Source of the DNA: an uncultured Prevotellaceae bacterium
GTDB taxonomy: Bacteria > Bacteroidota > Bacteroidia > Bacteroidales > Bacteroidaceae
DNA: 64,000 nt
Assembly (NCBI GenBank): GCA_949299545.1
Contig: CASGAM010000029.1
Location: 1 to 64,000 of the forward strand
Direction of reading: 5' to 3'
Positions 52,480 to 60,544 of the stretch are shown here, one piece after another; position 1 is the stretch's first letter, and each line of letters begins with the position of its first letter. The notes under the pieces were generated by a model. It worked only from the letters and a program-made list of their open reading frames with translations. It had not been told where the DNA came from and did not search any database. Made by a program: the position numbers and the translations under genes.

Positions 52480-54006
52480 TCAGGCGTGTTTTTTTAAAAA
52501 CAGTTTGTTTGTGATGGCTTCCGGTAACTCATTCTCGTAATGTGTTACCATAATCAAAGTTTTGTTTTTGCGTTGGCAGAAAGCGTTGATGATGTTGCGA
52601 ACCATTTGCCTGTTTTTGTCATCCAATCCATGAAGAGGTTCGTCAAGGATGAGTAGTTCAGGATCTTTTACGAATGCTCGTGCTAAAAGGCAGAGTCGCT
52701 GTTCTCCGCTGGATATTCTTAGGAAAGTCTTATCTTTTAACTCTTTGATTCCGAATAAATCCATCCACCATTCACAAATTTCTCGTTGTTCGGGTTTAGG
52801 CCGAACGTATAATCCGACGGAATCATTCAAGCCGCTTGCTACGATGTCAATGGCAGGCAGATCTTTCATATAAGCCCGGTGCATTTCGGGACTGACATAT
52901 CCGATATGGCGTTTGATGTCCCAAATACTTTCACCAGAACCTCGTTTACGCCCAAATAGTTCTATGTTGCATGCATAACTTTGAGGGTTATCAGCGCAAA
53001 CAAGGCTCAGGAGTGTGGATTTTCCTGCACCGTTCTCACCGCTTAACGCCCATTTTTCGCCTTGTTTCACGTTCCAGTTTACATCTTTCAAAATAGTGCG
53101 TTGTCCATATACGATACTGACATGGTTGAATTTGAGGATGAAACCTTCATCATCAGTAGTGGTGAAGGTTTCCGGTTTTTCCGGATAGCCTAAAATATGG
53201 CGTACAAGCTTTATGTCGGGTGCTGAAGTCTGTTTATGCTCGGAATAGTAAACTTGTCGGCTTACTTTGGGAAGCACTTCAAGGTGTTCTACAGGGATAA
53301 CATGTGTGATGAAGTCGGGTATATCGTCCGTCTTGGATAATACAAGGATTACCTGAAGATCTGTTTCTTCAATTAATGTACGCAGCAGATCTGACAGTTG
53401 ACGGCGTGTTGGTGCGTCAAGTCCTATGAACGGGTTATCCATGATAAGAATACGTGGTCCCGAGAGCAATGTTTTGGTAAGTTGGAATTTTCTGAGTTCT
53501 CCACTTGACAGCAAGATGATGTATTTGTCAAGTAAAGTGTCTAAATGGAACATTCCATATAGTTTTTCACGTAATAAAAGCCGCCTTTCGTGTGCTTCTT
53601 GTTGTTCTGTTTCAGACATTCCAAAGGTGTTGCCGTTTTCAGCATTGGCGAATGCGTCTTCGAGTAATCGGCCGACCGTAGGCGTATTTTCGTCAATATC
53701 GTGTTGGTTCCATCGTTGTTGATAGTAATAGGTACTGTCGTTATCTCCGTATGAGTCCCTGAAAGTGATGTACTTTATGTTGTCGCTCACCAACTTGAGA
53801 GGTGAAGGTGAGAAATCATATTTCACTTCATTCATCAACAAAGGATATTTGCCTGTTATGATGTCGACAAGGCGTGATTTTCCGCTTCCGTTTGGACCAG
53901 CGATAGCTATTTGTTCACCTGCGTTGATGGTTAGGTTAACAGGCGCTTTCATGCGGTATAATGGGTGGCGTGTGACACCGTTGGTAATCTCAATGGTTTT
54001 TTGCAT
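52480..54006 (-). CDS. Double ABC-type ATPase (ModF/PhrA-like)
   Basis: A 508-residue cytosolic protein with two ABC ATPase domains: Walker A GPNGSGKS (near 35) and GENGAGKS (near 323), and signature-like LSSGELRKFQLTKTLLSGPR and RISSGEQRLCLLARAF. It lacks membrane segments. Its arrangement matches ModF, first named near molybdate transport genes, whose role is still unclear. No molybdate gene is nearby, so it should not be called a molybdate transporter. It is 10 bases after ruvC. Confidence 0.85.
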   Translation of the reverse strand: MQKTIEITNGVTRHPLYRMKAPVNLTINAGEQIAIAGPNGSGKSRLVDIITGKYPLLMNEVKYDFSPSPLKLVSDNIKYITFRDSYGDNDSTYYYQQRWNQHDIDENTPTVGRLLEDAFANAENGNTFGMSETEQQEAHERRLLLREKLYGMFHLDTLLDKYIILLSSGELRKFQLTKTLLSGPRILIMDNPFIGLDAPTRRQLSDLLRTLIEETDLQVILVLSKTDDIPDFITHVIPVEHLEVLPKVSRQVYYSEHKQTSAPDIKLVRHILGYPEKPETFTTTDDEGFILKFNHVSIVYGQRTILKDVNWNVKQGEKWALSGENGAGKSTLLSLVCADNPQSYACNIELFGRKRGSGESIWDIKRHIGYVSPEMHRAYMKDLPAIDIVASGLNDSVGLYVRPKPEQREICEWWMDLFGIKELKDKTFLRISSGEQRLCLLARAFVKDPELLILDEPLHGLDDKNRQMVRNIINAFCQRKNKTLIMVTHYENELPEAITNKLFLKKHA

Positions 54007-54016
54007 AGTTGTGGTA

Positions 54017-54595
54017 TTATTTCAAACCTTTTATTTTTTCCGGATTTTTTTTAATAAAGTCTTTCCAGCTATGGCAACGCCCGTCGGTTTGCGGCCGTCC
54101 CATTTGGAGATAATGGCAATAAGCTGCTGCCAGTCCGTCGGTAGCATCCATGAACGGCAGTAAAGAATTCTCGGGAATGTGTAGCATACGCACGAGCATG
54201 TCTGCAACTTGTTCTTTGCTGGCCTGTCCGTTGCCGGTAATGGCCATTTTGATTTTCAGTGGCGCATATTCGGTGATTGGGATGTCGCGGTGTATGGCTG
54301 CAGCGATTGCTACACCTTGCGCACGCCCGAGTTTCAGCATACTTTGAACATTTTTTCCAAAAAAAGGTGCTTCTATGGCGAGTTCATCGGGCAAGTAAGC
54401 ATCGATAATGCCACACATCCGTTCAAAGATCCTTCCTAATTTAAGGTAATGGTCTGTATATTTCCTCAAATCGATGACTCCCATCGTTACCATTTCTGCT
54501 TTTCTGTCGCAAACTTTCAGAACGCCATATCCCATGATGGTGGTGCCGGGGTCAATCCCGAGAATTATTTTTTCGGTGGCTGGGGTATTTTGCAT
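54017..54595 (-). CDS. ruvC: Crossover junction endodeoxyribonuclease RuvC
   Basis: A 192-residue nuclease from the ATG at 54595, chosen because it directly follows the upstream stop and gives a normal N-terminus. The catalytic carboxylates appear in [26 protein letters not shown] and [12 protein letters not shown]. It resolves Holliday junctions with RuvAB. The C-terminal lysine-rich extension ([13 protein letters not shown]) is short and typical of Bacteroidota copies. Confidence 0.96.
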   Translation of the reverse strand: MQNTPATEKIILGIDPGTTIMGYGVLKVCDRKAEMVTMGVIDLRKYTDHYLKLGRIFERMCGIIDAYLPDELAIEAPFFGKNVQSMLKLGRAQGVAIAAAIHRDIPITEYAPLKIKMAITGNGQASKEQVADMLVRMLHIPENSLLPFMDATDGLAAAYCHYLQMGRPQTDGRCHSWKDFIKKNPEKIKGLK

Positions 54596-54596
54596 T

Positions 54597-54908
54597 TTAT
54601 GCCTCCTCAATGACTTCGAGCAAGGTTGTAAATCCTACGGCTTTGTCTTTAAATACTTTCATCATTTCATCATTGAGAGCTACTCCTTGTTGGCTGTACC
54701 ATCTGTGGAGACTGGCCGAATCTTCAACCTCAAATTGCAATGAAAAGCATTCAGAATTTTCATCGCGGTGGGAAAGTATCTTACATAGTCTTGGTTTTCT
54801 CAAGGTGCCAAATTCAAGAACCTTTTGAATATAAACTTCATGAATCCAAATAATGAAATTTTTGGCATCTTCAAAATTTACTTGATAGGTTGTGTTGTAA
54901 ATAAGCAT
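54597..54908 (-). CDS. DUF4286-family protein
   Basis: A 103-residue soluble protein with a ferredoxin-like or dimeric-barrel fold, matching DUF4286: [20 protein letters not shown], then [20 protein letters not shown] and [16 protein letters not shown] ending. Function is unknown. Next to ruvC it is a common Bacteroidota arrangement, and its stop is one base before ruvC's ATG. A -7 element (minus TAACTTTG, 54942-54935) precedes it, divergent from the DUF1573 gene. Confidence 0.85.
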   Translation of the reverse strand: MLIYNTTYQVNFEDAKNFIIWIHEVYIQKVLEFGTLRKPRLCKILSHRDENSECFSLQFEVEDSASLHRWYSQQGVALNDEMMKVFKDKAVGFTTLLEVIEEA

Positions 54909-55046
54909 ATCGTTGTTTGCGTTTTCTTGTAGTGCAAAGTTAACAAAAACGCGTGTTTCGTGCTAATAAATCTTATTTTTATGGTAAAAAGAAACCGTTC
55001 ATTGGCGAAAAGATGTAATTTTACCACGAATTTTAAAAAAAGGAAT

Positions 55047-55487
55047 ATGAAAAAACTTCTGATACTAGCTTTATTGGCTTTTGGACAAATGAATGGCCTG
55101 ATGGCACAGAAGAATGCCAAAATGGCGGAAATAAAGTTTGAGGAGACTTCGCACGACTTTGGTGAAGTTTATGTGGATACCCCTGTTGTTAAATACACGT
55201 TTGTTTTTACCAATACGGGAGATGCTCCTTTAGTCCTTCATTCGGCAACTGCTTCTTGCGGATGTACCGTGCCGGAATATACAAAGCAACCGGTTAAGCC
55301 GGGCGAGAAGGGGCAAATAGCTGTTACATATAATGGGTATGGCATGCAGCCGGGACATTTTAGCAAAACAATTACAATCAATTCCAATGCTAAAAGTGAG
55401 CGGGTGCGCCTTTATATAACAGGTGACATCACAGAACGTCCAACCGAAGAGAAAAGCGATGTGTTCAATAAAAGCCGTATTTTTTGA
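55047..55487 (+). CDS. DUF1573-family exported protein
   Basis: A 146-residue protein from the ATG at 55047, where the typical signal peptide begins (LLILALLAFGQMNGLMAQ); earlier in-frame codons give an unlikely extension. The mature part holds an Ig-like fold with the DUF1573 signature: FEETSHDFGEVYVDTPVVKY, ASCGCTVPEYTKQPVKPGEK. The CGC pair in it is typical. Function is unknown, but members are abundant periplasmic or surface proteins in Bacteroidota. Its 3' end overlaps the HAD gene by 29 bases. Confidence 0.88.
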   Translation: MKKLLILALLAFGQMNGLMAQKNAKMAEIKFEETSHDFGEVYVDTPVVKYTFVFTNTGDAPLVLHSATASCGCTVPEYTKQPVKPGEKGQIAVTYNGYGMQPGHFSKTITINSNAKSERVRLYITGDITERPTEEKSDVFNKSRIF

Positions 55488-56250
55488 TATAGACGGTACG
55501 CTTGTATCGTTTAAGACCCATAGTATTCCGGAAAGCACGTTACAAGCTGTTGCAGAATTGAGGCAAAAAAGTATCAAAGTGTATATAGCCACGGGACGTC
55601 CGTTGCCTTTCATTGACAATCTTGGCAGTTTGGAATATGATGGGATGATAACGGTGACTGGAGCGCATTGTTTTACCCGTGAGGGACAAGTTATTTATCA
55701 TCACCCTATATCATCAGACAATGTCAGTCGTGTGGCGCAATACCATGAGGTTCACTGTGATGCTTATCCGATTATGGTCGTGGCGGAAGATGACTTGTTT
55801 GCAACATCGTTGAATGCAGATGTGAGAGACGTGATGCAATTGTTGGATATACCTCTTCCTTCTGTAAAGCCTATGTCGCATGCCTTGGATAAGACTGTTT
55901 TGCAGTTGATTTCTTTTTTTCGTTCCGACCGTGAAGACTATTTTATGAGACACCTTATGCCGGATTGTGTTTCCATGCGTTGGCATCCATATTTTACGGA
56001 TGTCATTGCAAAGGGGGTTAGTAAAAGTGTCGGTATAGACCGAGTGCTGGAGTATGAAAGTATCCGACTTGAAGAGACCATGGCTTTCGGTGACGGAGGC
56101 AATGATATGGCAATGATAAAACATGTGCCTTACGGCATTGCCATGGGTAATGCTTGTGATGAATTGAAAGCTGTGGCTTGCCATGTAACGTCTGATGTTG
56201 ATCATGACGGTATTGCGGTTGCGTTGCGCCGATATGGTCTTATCGGTTAA
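55459..56250 (+). CDS. HAD-superfamily phosphatase (Cof-like)
   Basis: A 263-residue Cof-type phosphatase from the ATG at 55459. Motif I is VFFDIDGTLVSF with the nucleophile aspartate and the acid aspartate; motif II lies in VYIATGRPLPFIDNL; the cap spans about 85-185; motifs III and IV are in KGVSKSVGIDRV and AFGDGGNDMAMIKHV. Members act on sugar phosphates or nucleotides; the substrate is not indicated. It begins inside the DUF1573 gene, so its translation may depend on it. Confidence 0.92.
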   Translation: MCSIKAVFFDIDGTLVSFKTHSIPESTLQAVAELRQKSIKVYIATGRPLPFIDNLGSLEYDGMITVTGAHCFTREGQVIYHHPISSDNVSRVAQYHEVHCDAYPIMVVAEDDLFATSLNADVRDVMQLLDIPLPSVKPMSHALDKTVLQLISFFRSDREDYFMRHLMPDCVSMRWHPYFTDVIAKGVSKSVGIDRVLEYESIRLEETMAFGDGGNDMAMIKHVPYGIAMGNACDELKAVACHVTSDVDHDGIAVALRRYGLIG

Positions 56251-56257
56251 CTTCAAT

Positions 56258-56878
56258 TTATCTTTCTCTTGTTGAGGGTGTCAAAGTGATGATGCCTGTT
56301 TCCTCCAACATGTTTTTGTAAAACTCAGCTTTTTTTTCTATGTTCATTGGATATGCGCGCGAACTGGAAGGCATTCGGTAGTGCCTGAGTGTGCGCCCGT
56401 CGATGCAGAATGTGCTATACCCACCAACAGACGGTGGCGCATATCCGAATCTCTCGCAGAGAGTATCCGTAGCTTTCTGGCCGGTTGTGACAACCGTTGT
56501 GCATAGGGGAATTCGTTTTAGCAGTAAGCCAAGGTCGGTAGGGACCACCGTTTCCAGATACTTGTCGGAAGCATTATCCCGTAGGCGTCTTGCCACTGTT
56601 ATCGTGTCATAAAGGGCAATACCGTATTGTTGCAAGAATTGTTCTATCGCCTGTTTGCGAAACCGTTTTCCGGAGATGTCTACAAAATAGTTCTTGTCTG
56701 AATGGAAGACGATTCCCATAATACGCCACATGTCATTAATGAAGTTAGGATAATAGAAATCCATGCACCAGCGTTTTTTCTGGGGTGGAAAACTTCCTAA
56801 CATAAGCAGGCGGGCGTTAGGTGGTAAAAAAGGTTGTAACGGATGTGTTTCGCTTTCGGGAAAGTCTTGTCGTACCAT
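56258..56878 (-). CDS. Uracil-DNA glycosylase superfamily protein
   Basis: A 206-residue protein with the UDG-superfamily pattern: ARLLMLGSFPPQKKRWCMDF for motif 1, YYPNFINDMWRIMG, then ITVARRLRDNASD, TVVTTGQKATDTL, and HYRMPSSSRAYP for motif 2. It is closest to the mug-like or family 6 glycosylases that remove uracil or thymine opposite guanine. The specificity cannot be read. It is the first gene of a minus-strand pair with DUF4421, 15 bases apart. Confidence 0.8.
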   Translation of the reverse strand: MVRQDFPESETHPLQPFLPPNARLLMLGSFPPQKKRWCMDFYYPNFINDMWRIMGIVFHSDKNYFVDISGKRFRKQAIEQFLQQYGIALYDTITVARRLRDNASDKYLETVVPTDLGLLLKRIPLCTTVVTTGQKATDTLCERFGYAPPSVGGYSTFCIDGRTLRHYRMPSSSRAYPMNIEKKAEFYKNMLEETGIITLTPSTRER

Positions 56879-56893
56879 AAATGACGGATTTTG

Positions 56894-58111
56894 TCAGTTT
56901 CTGTATTGCTTGCGTTTATGGAAATTAAATCCTACGTAAAAATTGAGAGTCCCAAATGTATTATTGATGGACAGTTTTTGATGTCTGTAGTTATAATTAT
57001 GTATGATGAGCGACATTCCTGCAAAATATTTCGTATTGTTCCAAACGAGGCCGAGTCGCCCGATGACGTCAAAATTGAAGTCGTCTATGTGTAATGGGAA
57101 GAGAGGATTCTCTTCTTGTTCGACGGATGTTTCAGGTATTTCGTTTTCAGGTATGGGACTGATATGTGTTATTTTATAGCCGATGGCAGGGGAAATGGAG
57201 GCGCACAAAAGGAAGTTGCGTTTGAAAACCCAGTTGTAGGCATATCCAACGCTGAGGCTGATGTCTGTATATTTGAGCTTGTCAAACATGAACTCGCGGC
57301 TGAACTGGTGCGCACTATTGTGGGTAAGTGCCTCGGGTAGTGCATGGTAGTCGAAGTCCAATTCATGCTGTGTGCATGAGATGCCGACTTTCCATGTGCC
57401 GCAACTTTTGCGTTGGACGGTGCTTTGTGCAAAAGCTGCCGGATAAGAGAATCGTTTGTGGTTGAAGATGTAGTAAGCGTTGATGCCGGTAACTTTTACG
57501 TTGATACCATTACAGTCTGTTCCTTCAACGCTTTCTGCGCTTTCGCCAAACCCTTTTACTTTCCTTAGCCTGAAATTGTTACCGGTACGTCGGTAAATGA
57601 GGTCGCATCCGAGCATGGCGCTATATAGGCTTAACTCAAATTCTGTAGTCTCGGATTTGAAACCGTTTTGGAAAGAGTTAGCTTCAAATGTATAGCCGAG
57701 GAAAATCCACCTCCATCCGAGGTACGGACCGAAGCGGAATGAAGGTTTGGGTGAGAATACGAGTTGTTGGTCACGTTCATGGCTCGTCAGTTTGTAGTTT
57801 TCGAAGCTGTTTGTGTTTTGGAGCATGAATGCCCAATTGTAGCGGTTGGGGGTAATGTATGTCGTGTCGGTGGCGTTGAATGCGTCGATAAAACGTGTTA
57901 TGATGTTTCCTTTCTTGTCTTGCGCTACCGGTGCGGTTATACTCTCGGTTATACGGTTTGTTGTGGTATCTGTAACGTATGTCATACCTGCCGTGTCCGG
58001 TATCGAGACGTTTGACGTCGGATGAGCGGTTACGGTGCGGGATGTGTTGCCGCTTAATGGGGTGGCGATGGCGGCAATGATGACATATAGCCACAGACGT
58101 ATGTTTTGCAT
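56894..58111 (-). CDS. DUF4421-family outer-membrane protein
   Basis: A 405-residue exported protein. The N-terminus has a signal-like stretch, and the mature part is strand-rich: TTYITPNRYNWAFMLQNTNS, KPSFRFGPYLGWRWIFLGYT, ISLSVGYAYNWVFKRNFLLC and a C-terminal LNFYVGFNFHKRKQYRN. The pattern of alternating aromatic strands fits an outer-membrane beta barrel. DUF4421 has no settled function. It ends near the UDG-like gene and starts 10 bases after the Gfo/Idh gene, forming a three-gene minus-strand run. Confidence 0.8.
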   Translation of the reverse strand: MQNIRLWLYVIIAAIATPLSGNTSRTVTAHPTSNVSIPDTAGMTYVTDTTTNRITESITAPVAQDKKGNIITRFIDAFNATDTTYITPNRYNWAFMLQNTNSFENYKLTSHERDQQLVFSPKPSFRFGPYLGWRWIFLGYTFEANSFQNGFKSETTEFELSLYSAMLGCDLIYRRTGNNFRLRKVKGFGESAESVEGTDCNGINVKVTGINAYYIFNHKRFSYPAAFAQSTVQRKSCGTWKVGISCTQHELDFDYHALPEALTHNSAHQFSREFMFDKLKYTDISLSVGYAYNWVFKRNFLLCASISPAIGYKITHISPIPENEIPETSVEQEENPLFPLHIDDFNFDVIGRLGLVWNNTKYFAGMSLIIHNYNYRHQKLSINNTFGTLNFYVGFNFHKRKQYRN

Positions 58112-58121
58112 TACAGCTTTT

Positions 58122-59111
58122 TTATAGTTTTCCTAATATCTTGTCCATCACCCAGTTTACAGTGGTTGCACTGACACTGTCGCAGGTGCAGACATTCTTT
58201 TTCTGCAAGTGTTCAACGACCTGTTTGATGAGTGGCAACTGAACGTGTTCGGGATTGGTCACAATAATCTCACGGCGTCCGTTTTCTGTGTGCAGGGCGA
58301 TGGGGTCGTAAGTGAAGACTGAGAAACATATTTGTCCTTTGTCACCGATGATTTCAATACGGTCTGTTTTGGCCGATTCGTGTGCTACAAAACACCAGGA
58401 ACCGGAACCGGGCAGCCCGTCGGCGAACTCAAAGGCAGCACTGACGGAGTCTTCGGTCGAATAGAGACCTTTACGGTTCGTACAGTAACCTTGCGCGCGG
58501 ATGATAGGGCCGAAAAGTTCTTGCAAGAGGTCGAGCTGATGGGGCGCGAGGTCGTAGAAATAACCGCCGCCTGCAATGTCACGGATGACGCGCCATGGAC
58601 GGTTTTGGCTGTTGTAGTCCAAATCGCGAGGTGGGACGGCAAAGCGCACTTGTACATTCAGTACACGTCCTATATGGCCTTCCTGCAGCAATTCTTTGAT
58701 TTTTAAAAAGTAGGGCAGATAGCGGCGGTAGTATGCTGCGAAACAGGGGACACCAGTTTCTTGTGAGATACGGTTGATGCGGGTGCATTCTTCGTAACTG
58801 GCAGCCAAGGGTTTTTCAACATAGGCCGGTTTGCCGTTTTTCATGGCCATAATAGCGTAGGTGGCATGCGATGATGGTGGCGTGGCTATATAGATGGCGT
58901 TTACATCGGGATCTTCCACCAGTTCCTGGGCATCAGTATACCATTTGGGGATGTAATGGCGTTCGGCATAAGAGCGTGCTTTTTCTTTGTTACGGCTCAT
59001 GACCGCTTCCACAGATGAACCTGGGATGATGCTGAAAGCCGGCCCGCTTTTTTTCTCGGTGGCTTCTCCACAACCGATAAATCCCCATTTGATTTTTTTT
59101 AAGTCTTCCAT
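58122..59111 (-). CDS. Gfo/Idh/MocA-family oxidoreductase
   Basis: A 329-residue NAD(P)-dependent dehydrogenase from the ATG at 59111, with the Rossmann start KWGFIGCGEATEKKSGPAF. NAYIATPPSSHATYAIMAM and KPAYVEKPLAASYEECTRIN carry the conserved EKP motif, and GGGYFYDLAPHQLDLLQELF has the catalytic H-x-D region. It probably oxidises or reduces a sugar or inositol; the substrate is not indicated. A -7 element (minus TATTTTTG, 59140-59133) sits about 22 bases upstream. Confidence 0.9.
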   Translation of the reverse strand: MEDLKKIKWGFIGCGEATEKKSGPAFSIIPGSSVEAVMSRNKEKARSYAERHYIPKWYTDAQELVEDPDVNAIYIATPPSSHATYAIMAMKNGKPAYVEKPLAASYEECTRINRISQETGVPCFAAYYRRYLPYFLKIKELLQEGHIGRVLNVQVRFAVPPRDLDYNSQNRPWRVIRDIAGGGYFYDLAPHQLDLLQELFGPIIRAQGYCTNRKGLYSTEDSVSAAFEFADGLPGSGSWCFVAHESAKTDRIEIIGDKGQICFSVFTYDPIALHTENGRREIIVTNPEHVQLPLIKQVVEHLQKKNVCTCDSVSATTVNWVMDKILGKL

Positions 59112-59220
59112 GTCGTTTGTGATGGGTTTGAACAAAAATACAAAAAAAAATGTTACCAAGGTATGTGGGTAAAAAAAAATGTGGTACTTTTACATCGTAA
59201 TCAATATTTGTTATTTAGCG

Positions 59221-60144
59221 ATGGAAGATAAAGAAAAAGATAAAATGGATGTTCTTTTCCGGCAGCGTTCTTATATGTCTTGTTTGGCTGAAGGAATGAA
59301 ACTGCCTACCCGTAATTTCCTCCCTTTGTTGAGATTTCTGTATCCTTCGTTGTTGTTCTTGGTTGCTGTTTCCGGTGTGGCAGGTCTTTTGTCAGGCCAA
59401 ATGGCGCTTGCGGGAGCATTGCGTTCTATCGGTGGAGTGGGGAACACGTTTTTGATAGTGCAGATTGTATTTTGCGCATTATGGTTTTTAGGCATGGCGT
59501 TTTATTGGGGGCAGATAATGTTTGCCATCAGACATTATAATGTGACGGGAACTTTGGAAGGACTTTCGTTCCGGCGGAATTTACGTCCGTTGGGAACGAT
59601 TTGGGCGAGAGCTTTCGTGTTGCTGATTATTGCTACGGCGCTTCTGCTTGTTGTGTCGGTGGCTACTGTTTTCGGACAACCCGTAATCGGTGTATGGGGC
59701 TTAGTGATGATGGTGGTGTTCGTTTTGGCAGTGATGGTGCCTTATGTGGCGGTTTGTCAGGAAGGCTTGCTCTTTCCGGAACGACCGCTGGTGCGTTGTT
59801 TCCGCTCTTTCCGTTTGGGATTCCGTTATTGGTCCGGTTTCTTCATTGTTAGTTTGTGTAGTGCTCTGTTGGCCGGCATTTTGTTGTTTGTAGTTTTGCT
59901 GCCTTCATTCGTATTGACATATGCCGTAAGTCTGTCGGTGACAGCAGTCCTTAACGGGGATGTGGCGGAAATGCCGTCTTATACGATAGGACTGCTTGCA
60001 TTTTTTTACATGCTCTCAACGCTCTTGATGCTGATTATTTCATGGATCAAGTTCTTTCCGCTTTCATTCCTTTACGGTTCTGTGGTTTCACGAGAGGTTG
60101 AAAAGGTGGCTTACGAGAATAGTCAGGAAAATGCTGATGTCTGA
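59221..60144 (+). CDS. Uncharacterised polytopic membrane protein
   Basis: A 307-residue protein from the ATG at 59221 (an earlier in-frame ATG adds a hydrophobic run unlikely to be translated). After a polar N-terminus there are about six hydrophobic segments: FLLPLLRFLYPSLLFLVAVS-like (FLPLLRFLYPSLLFLVAVSG), FLIVQIVFCALWFLGMAFYW, FVLLIIATALLLVVSVATVF and others, with a long gap of polar loops. No known transporter motif is visible. Its family is not recognised. A large palindromic repeat follows its stop. Confidence 0.65.
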   Translation: MEDKEKDKMDVLFRQRSYMSCLAEGMKLPTRNFLPLLRFLYPSLLFLVAVSGVAGLLSGQMALAGALRSIGGVGNTFLIVQIVFCALWFLGMAFYWGQIMFAIRHYNVTGTLEGLSFRRNLRPLGTIWARAFVLLIIATALLLVVSVATVFGQPVIGVWGLVMMVVFVLAVMVPYVAVCQEGLLFPERPLVRCFRSFRLGFRYWSGFFIVSLCSALLAGILLFVVLLPSFVLTYAVSLSVTAVLNGDVAEMPSYTIGLLAFFYMLSTLLMLIISWIKFFPLSFLYGSVVSREVEKVAYENSQENADV

Positions 60145-60165
60145 TTTCCGGTATTTTTAGGGGTA

Positions 60166-60247
60166 AAATTTGCGACCTGTCGCTTTCCAGAAGCGACAGG
60201 TCGCAAATTTATTTTCTGGCTTTGTAATTTTTGCTGCGTGCGGTCGC
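60166..60247. repeat. GCGAC-family palindromic intergenic repeat, site 4
   Basis: AAATTTGCGACCTGTCGCTT (60166-60185) pairs perfectly over 20 bp with 60191-60210 around a TCCAG loop. Then GCGTGCGGTCGC (60236-60247), the reverse complement of the module at 5131-5142, ends in TTTTTT. It follows the 59221-60144 gene by 22 bases and could act as its terminator. The rest of the 60248-60544 space holds only the next gene's promoter. Confidence 0.85.
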
Positions 60248-60394
60248 TTTTTTGAGACCTTTTCAACGACTGTTTTTTTGTATGCAATAGTTTGATTTAC
60301 AAACAACAGAATGGTCGATGAAAGACGATAGCCTATTCCGGGGTTTTTGATGTGAAGTGAAGTCTGTTGCTTTCATTAAGGAAAAAACTATGTT

Positions 60395-60428
60395 TTTGGC
60401 TCGGATTTGTTTTATATTGTTATATTTG
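60395..60428 (+). promoter_or_regulatory. Promoter of the GH127-type gene
   Basis: TTTG (60395-60398), a 22-base spacer and TATATTTG (60421-60428) are near consensus. Transcription should begin near 60435. Confidence 0.55.
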
Positions 60429-60544
60429 TAAAAAGATTAACCTAAAAAGATATGGAATTGAATTATAAAAAACGTTTCGTGAATAGACAAACATCCGGTG
60501 GCCAAACAACCCTAAAATGCGTTCCATTTTTGGATGCTACGAGT

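Noticed and set aside
52480..54006. Molybdate transporter ATPase
   Set aside because: It has a ModF-like layout but no molybdate transport genes or membrane subunit are near, so only the family resemblance is stated.
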